Below, piece by piece: positions 58,398 to 64,000 of a stretch of 64,000 bases of DNA (its first letter is position 1; each line of letters begins with the position of its first letter). The stretch is from the NCBI GenBank assembly GCA_001600175.1, contig BCJC01000002.1, positions 3,011,111 to 3,075,110 of the forward strand. The letters run 5' to 3'. Position numbers and translations under genes: made by a program. Source of the DNA: Erythrobasidium yunnanense (Eukaryota > Basidiomycota > Cystobasidiomycetes > Erythrobasidiales > Erythrobasidiaceae). The notes under the pieces are model-generated. The model searched no databases and was not told where the DNA came from. It was given only the letters and a program-made list of their open reading frames with translations.

Positions 58398-59127
58398 CTA
58401 TAGTAGTCTCCCTTCTCCTCTCCCTTGCTTCTCCAAGTCATCAGCCTGCTTCCTAAGCACATCTACTCTGAACTGCTTGAATGCTTGCTCTATCCTCCCG
58501 CGACTCGTTGGATCCGATGTGATTGTCCGACTGGCGCTTGAAGCTCCTGTCAGCATGCCAATCTCGCCTCCGACGAAGAAGCCAGCGATGGAGAACAAGC
58601 TGCAGCCGTTGCATCAGCGTTTGCAGGCGGACTTCAGGCGAGAAAAGGCGTACCTTCCCATGAGAACCTGACTAAAGGTCGATCTGAGCACAGCAGTATC
58701 GTCAGTAATGTGATAGGAAAGCATCGATCTTCCTTGCGTACGGTCTGAAGTATTCGCTTGTATCGGGAAATGGCACCGTATGGCCGTCTGCGAATTGGAT
58801 AGCTGTAGGCTTTTCGACCCGCTTTGCAGCATTGTAAATAGCTTGTCCAGCTCTTCGCATTCGGAAAGTGAGAAGTAGACCCAGTCCAAGACCGAGAGAA
58901 GCGCCAACGCCAGTGTGTATGCTGAACTTCTTTGCGGCTTTCTCGAGCAGTTCTCGGTCAGACGCTGTCAGGTCATGCTGTAGATGAGCGTTGGCCAGCT
59001 CTGCGTATTCCTGCACTTGCTATCGTCAGCACGTAATGGAGCAGCGATCCTCGGACCAGCTCAGATCCACTCTTTGGGCGCCAGTGAGACGTTCGGTATA
59101 GGATTGGCTTGCAGATAGAGCAGACAT
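58398..59127 (-). CDS. Small membrane protein with two hydrophobic segments, unknown family
   Basis: Exons 59127-59071, 59010-58742, 58671-58654 (18 nt) and 58599-58398, 181 aa, phases agree. Hydrophobic segments are TGVGASLGLGLGLLLTF and FSIAGFFVGGEIGMLTG, both Gly-rich, with a soluble part between them that contains FADGHTVPFPD. The C-terminus is a charged helix (SRGRIEQAFKQFRVDVLRKQ). The layout, with a Gly-rich GGE motif and a terminal helix, resembles small mitochondrial or ER proteins kept in many fungi, but I cannot name it. It ends only 60 bp from the hydrolase gene. Confidence 0.65.
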
Positions 59128-59674
59128 GGCTGTAGACGAGTCTTGGGCAGAGTAGTTAGAAACAAACGGCGACGTCCAGCTCGATCAGGTTTCACGCTCT
59201 TTCCATGATGACGATTCTGGCAGAAGTCGGATTCGCCAAAAACAGGCGCAACTTGAAGAGTGAACGTATCGCGGTACTCGCTGACACAATGATGCTTGCT
59301 GGAAACGCTGGGAGTATGCTGGACGTTGAAAGACCGGCGTGCCGAAGCCCCATGAAATCGTTGGAACCAGCTCGTATGAGCATCCGTAATGCTGCCTTCA
59401 GCTTCTTGTTCGCACATTGAGTCGGCGAAAGAAGGCCGCGAATGCCACCTTACTCCACCTCCTCCTGACGGTCGAGGACCGAAGCCTTCTATCTTCGACA
59501 AAGGGTTGGAGAGCAGATGGTCTTGAGTGAGGCGGCAGCTGGCCTCTTCTTGAGAAGGTCTTAGGTTTGGCAGTCTAGACTTAGACCCTTTGATCAGCAA
59601 ACGAGGCCTCGTTTACGCCTCTTTCCTTCGCGCCGTCGTTCCTCACTTTTCCCTATCCCATCAGACTCCCTCCC
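59128..59674. promoter_or_regulatory. Divergent promoter region with a non-convincing open frame
   Basis: About 545 bp between two gene starts. A minus-strand frame of 180 codons (59600-59061) crosses the region and overlaps the first exon of the gene to the left in another phase. It has no leader, domain or splice support and is not called. Confidence 0.35.
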
Positions 59675-61600
59675 ATGCCTAAGCAGCGTCTGACCAAGCG
59701 ACAAGATGATGAGGGAGGCGAATGGCCTTCGACTGACACTTCTGGCGATTGGCCTGAAGAGACGTCTGCAAGCTCGGAAGATTGGTCCTCGTCATCGACA
59801 ACATGGGTGGAAGACCAGAGTACAAGCTCGTGGAGTGATACGACGACCAGCGAGTCATCCTGGACCGCAGACATTACCACATCTTGGACCTATACGCCTC
59901 CGATATGGAATCCGGACACGAGTACTTCTTCGTCTACAACCCTTCAGCAGCCCGTAAATCCCCCTTCTGCCAGTGCTACTCCTACTTCTAGGAGTACTTC
60001 CTCTGCGAGCTCTGCTACTAGAAGCGGGGGAAATGCGCCTTTCCAATCTGCATCGAATACAACTGCTTTAGACCCGTCCTTTGCTTCTGCGTCAAACGCT
60101 TCTGCTGCACCGCTTTTCTCATCATCTCGATTTCTCTCTTCACCGTCTCCCTCAGCCTCTACGGCTCTGCCTGTTCAGCAGGAGCTCACCAACATAGCTG
60201 TTGACTCAACCAGTACTGCTGCCTCCGCACGGACGAGTGCTTCGATGCCCGGCATACAGTCAGGCCCCAATGCCACTCCAGATGGTATATCTGGTGCAAA
60301 AGGCAACGACCCTGCCGTTGCTACGGGAAAGTCAGGTATCAAGACCGAAGCTGTGGTAGGTATTGTTATAGGCTGTCTGGCAGCAGTCATAGCTATCTTC
60401 CTGCTACTACGCACCATCAATGCGCACTACAGACAAGCTCGTACGAAAAGACGTGAGTTCCTGAGAGCAGCTTTCTCGCATCAGCAACCGCTGATGGCGA
60501 AAGTCACAGTACTTTCCCAAATCTCCTTCGGCACGTTTGGCTCTCGTAGATCAGGTGCAGCGACGCCCTTCTCCATTGCTGGGCTTGGCAAGCAAAGTCT
60601 GGGACCTACAGATGCCGAGCCAGTTGTCGAGAAGCGAGAGTCTCGCATAGAAGTCCTGGCACCTCGGCCTCAGCTTGGCAGACCACGTAGTGCTACATAC
60701 AGTCGCGAATCGGATACTCCTTTCTGGCTCGAACAACTAGGTCTAGCGAGACCACCTCGAGAGACCAGGGGTAGAAATCCTAGACTATCAGTCGTAGCAC
60801 CTTCCGATACAAGCTCTCAGCTTAACAACTTGGCTGGGCGAGGTCAACATCACCGTATGGAGTCCGATGATTCAGGCAATCATCTTCGACCACTTCGCAT
60901 TCGCACAAGGATACCGTCGCCCACACTTGATGGTCCAGCTACGGGAAACCGATCTATGACCACTACAGACCCTCTCAGCTCGCATGGCAGCACCTTCTCT
61001 CCACCTTGGTCGGTGTCAGCTGGAGACTTCCCTGTTCCCGTCCGACCTGGCCTCAATAGGTATTCAAGCGAGATTTCAGCGGTGCCGCCTTACCCTGGTT
61101 CTCCACCTGTTAGAACTCTGCAGGTGCCTTTACAAGGCCACGCAATGCCGCCTACCAGACGCTTTTCTGCAAACAATCCTTATCGTGAATCAGCTGGCGC
61201 TTCTTCCGTACACACCAATCCTTACTCTCTATACAGTCACTCGCTTATCGCACCTTCCGAATACGGAACAGCACCCTTCGAGCTCGAAGAAAGTGCTGTC
61301 TCGCCTACAACTGCTCAGGAAGCAGATACACAAAATACGAACACATATTACCAGCACCTCACGCCTACCACGGCACTTCCGTCAGCTGTACCGAAACGCC
61401 ATTCCAGCTCATCTTCGATTTATAGTAAAGAGGGGCACCAAATCTGGCCACTTTCGAACAGCTTGCCCATTTCAGGCGAGTCCAGCCCGAATCGCAGAGT
61501 ATCGAATGAATGGACTAGACCGGGATCGACGATGGAGGAGACATACAGGACATACAGCCAAATCTTGGATGAATACTCAGGTACAGGGAGGGCTCTTTAG
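59675..61600 (+). CDS. Ser/Thr-rich single-pass membrane protein (Skg6/wall-sensor-like)
   Basis: A single exon of 641 aa. Residues 1-225 are Ser/Thr/Trp-rich and would be heavily O-mannosylated if outside the cell. One membrane segment (VVGIVIGCLAAVIAIFLLLR) is preceded by GIKTEA and followed by basic residues (HYRQARTKRREF), giving an outside-in topology. The 390-residue cytosolic part is Ser/Pro-rich with many likely phosphosites. This layout matches fungal wall-stress sensors and Skg6/Axl2-like proteins. No signal peptide is visible at the start (MPKQRLTKRQDDEGG), so a missed upstream exon or a reverse signal anchor is possible. Confidence 0.65.
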   Translation: MPKQRLTKRQDDEGGEWPSTDTSGDWPEETSASSEDWSSSSTTWVEDQSTSSWSDTTTSESSWTADITTSWTYTPPIWNPDTSTSSSTTLQQPVNPPSASATPTSRSTSSASSATRSGGNAPFQSASNTTALDPSFASASNASAAPLFSSSRFLSSPSPSASTALPVQQELTNIAVDSTSTAASARTSASMPGIQSGPNATPDGISGAKGNDPAVATGKSGIKTEAVVGIVIGCLAAVIAIFLLLRTINAHYRQARTKRREFLRAAFSHQQPLMAKVTVLSQISFGTFGSRRSGAATPFSIAGLGKQSLGPTDAEPVVEKRESRIEVLAPRPQLGRPRSATYSRESDTPFWLEQLGLARPPRETRGRNPRLSVVAPSDTSSQLNNLAGRGQHHRMESDDSGNHLRPLRIRTRIPSPTLDGPATGNRSMTTTDPLSSHGSTFSPPWSVSAGDFPVPVRPGLNRYSSEISAVPPYPGSPPVRTLQVPLQGHAMPPTRRFSANNPYRESAGASSVHTNPYSLYSHSLIAPSEYGTAPFELEESAVSPTTAQEADTQNTNTYYQHLTPTTALPSAVPKRHSSSSSIYSKEGHQIWPLSNSLPISGESSPNRRVSNEWTRPGSTMEETYRTYSQILDEYSGTGRAL

Positions 61601-62179
61601 GTACTCAAAAGCTTTAACCCATACTCGCTTTGTAAGAGGAATAATTTGGAATGCACTGTGGGCGATAGTGCTGGTCACCCTCTTTCAATATCAGCCATGT
61701 CGGCAGTAGAGCGAGCGAGATTTGTGGTGCTACAACATTTGCCTCGACCGCATACTGTCATTGACGAGGCCAAGACAGTCGGGCAGAATACTAGACGATG
61801 ATTGGATCATAACAAAACCGACTTTGCATTGGCTCGCCTTTATTGATACAACAATACGACGGCATGAATCTCGGATTAATGCTGGTCCATGACTCCGAAG
61901 CTCATGCCATGAAAGCAAAGTCTGTCCTGAAACTTCGATTAGCGCAATTTAGAGGTCTTGGTATCGGAGTGTATGCGTTGCCATGCTGATTCCCCAAGGG
62001 TTGTCCTTGCCAATCTGTCTACTTAGAGTATCGTCCAGGGTAATTGCAAATGTAGTAGCAATACCAAAACTGAGAGGGAGAATCTGTCTGTCAATCTGAA
62101 ATGTTGCATGAGGTACGACCAGGCGCGGTTTCGTCCAACAGCCTTCTATAAAGACAGAACTTGCTGAGCCAAAGGCTGA
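61601..62179. other. Convergent intergenic region
   Basis: About 580 bp between two 3' ends. No open frame, repeat or RNA could be supported. Confidence 0.4.
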
Positions 62180-63980
62180 TCAGATCTCCTCGAAGCCTTT
62201 CTGCCATGTGAAATTAAGAGTATACCAGAAGCGCTCTTCTGAATTCTCCAGATTAAAGAGATTCAAGCCAATGTGCCCATCCGCAAATATGCCTGGCGTG
62301 ACGTGTGCTTTGAACGTATGAGGGTGGAAGTGAGGGGCTCGATAGATGTGTGGCTGGACCATTTGGATATTTCCTTGTCCATCCAGAGGCCAGGCAGCCA
62401 CACAGCCGCTTGCCGTACTGTGATGGCTACTAGTCGTCGCAAACAGAATCTTTCCGCAGGGCGACAGGAGAAGTTCTGCGTACAGTACTTATCAGCACAT
62501 GAACACACAATACCTGCTTGTTTTATCTCACCTTGTATCTTTTGCGGTATCACATCGAAGGCCAGGGGCTGAGACACAGACACGGTCTGCACCACATCTG
62601 CCGGCACATTTTTTGTTGCCATTTCAAATACTGTGATGGACCGACGACCGCGTGATATGTCAGTGCCGTCGCATCTGCAGGGGAATGCGGACTTACAGAA
62701 AGGTCGGCATCAAACGCGTAAGCGACATCCAGATAGAGATGCCGCATAGCGTTGACACTCGCAGCTCCGCTCAGCTGCAACTTCACATGTAGAGGGTCGA
62801 AGGCAGTATGACGCATGCTACAGGACTTCGGTGGTCGATCGATGTCGGGAGAGGTGCTTTGGACTGTCTGTTGAGATTGCGGATTTTTTGTAAATTTCGA
62901 AGAGAGTTCCGCAACAGCTATAGCACTGTTCGAGTCGAAGTCTTCTACGAATTGAGGCTTCACCGGTTGTCTAGCCGTGACCGGTTGACTTGATGCCAAG
63001 CTGTCCACCGCCCATAAGCCGGGCTGGAAGGAGATATCATTAAGCCGCGCCGGGCTGCCATCGAGAGACGTATAGTGAGAAAAAGTATTAAACGGGCGAG
63101 GTCGCGATGATTCGAAGCCAAGGCTTGACCTGTGCTGAGCCTCCAGAAGAAAAGATGGCAATTTGCCATTACGCGCGACCATGAAGTCTCCCACACGGTA
63201 CAGCGGGACCCGTCTCATATGCTGACCGCCGAAGAACAGGGCGTTCATGCGCTGCACCTGCTCATCTTTGAGGACGGCTGAGTCCGACAATCGCACGATG
63301 CGATATATATACGGACCTAGTATGACATTGCAAGGCGTCAATGCAGATGTAGTTATCAATATCCATGCCGCTCATCAACTCACCTTCCTTGCGTGTCCCG
63401 AGTTTCAGCAACTCCGGATAGAAGATCGCCACTTCTACTGGTTCACAGCCTTCCATTTTGTGCTTTGTTTGAGTCCCTAAAAGACCGTGACCTCGTCGCC
63501 ATTGCGGCGTAGTGTATTGCGAGCCATGTAGCTGTGGGTGATAGAGAAGGTAAGCGAGCGCACATATATTGCATCGCAGGGCGCAACTCACGCGCCTGCC
63601 AAGAAGTTGCCCAAGCGTATGAAATATCGAGATCATTGCGAAATTAATGATATGGTGCTGCTGCTCCTGATTGATAGCGCTCTGAAGCAGCTGCAGCAAG
63701 GCCGTCGAAATGTATATCACGGGATCTGATACGTGATCGTGCGGACTGAGAGGAAGGTTGACAAGATAAGCATCCCTGGCTTGTTCCCTAAGGACTAGCC
63801 TGCATTCCCTGCGAAGATCCGCAAAGTCGTCTCTGATGCCAGCCAATTCTTGGCTTGACCTAGGGTCTTTCTTGAAGTCATGGTAGTACTTCAGAGTGCT
63901 CTTATGGTTCTCTTGTATATCGATGAATGCGGCTTGAATGCCCTTAGCAACTAAGTCAGCCTCGGAATTGTCCACCCTGC
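62180..63980 (-). CDS. Orphan protein, 5' end beyond the window, with an unresolved frame join
   Basis: The frame begins at an acceptor-like site near 63980, so the start lies outside. Exons: about 63978-63592, 63531-63384, 63316-62697, then 62630-62532 and 62475-62180. The first three join in phase and encode a helical part (STALLQLLQSAINQEQQHHI), then VEVAIFYPELLKLGTRKEGP and RMNALFFGGQHMRRVPLYRV. The last two join in phase to each other (FDVIPQKIQ-ELLLSPCGKILFATTSS, stop at 62180) and weakly recall a lactonase-type propeller blade. The join between the third and fourth is one frame out with the visible splice sites. This may be two genes, a missed exon or a break. Confidence 0.4.
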
Positions 63981-64000
63981 GGCATCAAACACACAAGCGT

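Noticed and set aside
59061-59600. A 180-codon minus-strand frame between divergent genes
   Set aside because: It overlaps a confirmed first exon in another phase and has no domain or leader.
1-64000. tRNA or rRNA genes, CRISPR arrays, transposons, LTR elements or proviruses
   Set aside because: No B-box-like tRNA signal, array of spaced repeats, terminal repeats, transposase, reverse transcriptase or capsid-type frames were noticed. A covariance or profile scan could still find small RNAs.

Overview
The window looks like a gene-dense stretch of a fungal nuclear genome, most likely a basidiomycete yeast or a relative with a small genome. Almost every gene is split by introns of about 42-75 bp with GT...AG ends, and intergenic gaps are mostly 100-600 bp. 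The genes are fungal in kind: KRE6-type glucan synthesis protein, Smp2/Pah1 lipin, Sct1/Gpt2 acyltransferase, Met22/Hal2, Air1/2, Cft1, Mak21, Prp3, and a Swi5/Ace2-like zinc-finger factor. I saw no rRNA, tRNA, CRISPR array, transposon, LTR element or provirus. The organism call is an inference; nothing in the window names a species. All gene models were made by eye from splice signals, phase arithmetic and family knowledge, so exon ends are predictions.

Left part (0-11.6 kb): 3' tail of an unknown gene; an Air1/Air2-like zinc-knuckle protein; lipin (phosphatidate phosphatase) with a 5-nt microexon and a GC-AG intron; a WW-domain/RS-rich protein on the minus strand with one 595-bp intron; and a BTB protein.

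11.8-14.8 kb is the most unusual part. Two minus-strand genes, and a probable third that may be decaying, share a six-residue Cys motif, C-[DE]-[DG]-[ST]-[HY]-C, and a short C-terminal domain I do not recognise. Next to them is a small candidate secreted Cys-rich protein. This is a candidate lineage-specific family.

14.8-33.7 kb: SDHB (complex II), a single-ABC half transporter with a degenerate signature, a polytopic membrane protein, mitochondrial adenylate kinase, a Cys-rich orphan, a mitochondrial ornithine-type carrier, KRE6/SKN1 (GH16), and the 18-exon CFT1/CPSF160.

33.9-36.3 kb holds a tandem pair of intronless orphan genes that are clear but diverged paralogs.

36.4-64 kb: paraoxonase-like beta-propeller (12-nt first exon), Sct1/Gpt2-type glycerol-3-phosphate acyltransferase, a CaCA cation exchanger, MAK21/NOC1, a CIA30-domain protein, a zinc-finger factor with an unusual third finger, an unknown nuclear-looking protein, MET22/HAL2, PRP3 (10-nt microexon), a Dabb-domain protein, an alpha/beta hydrolase, a small two-helix membrane protein (18-nt exon), a Ser/Thr-rich single-pass membrane protein, and a 5'-truncated orphan with a frame conflict at the right edge.

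There is no operon logic here. Functional links are loose: lipin and the acyltransferase lie in glycerolipid synthesis; Air1/2, Cft1 and Prp3 act on RNA; SDHB, the adenylate kinase and the carrier are mitochondrial.
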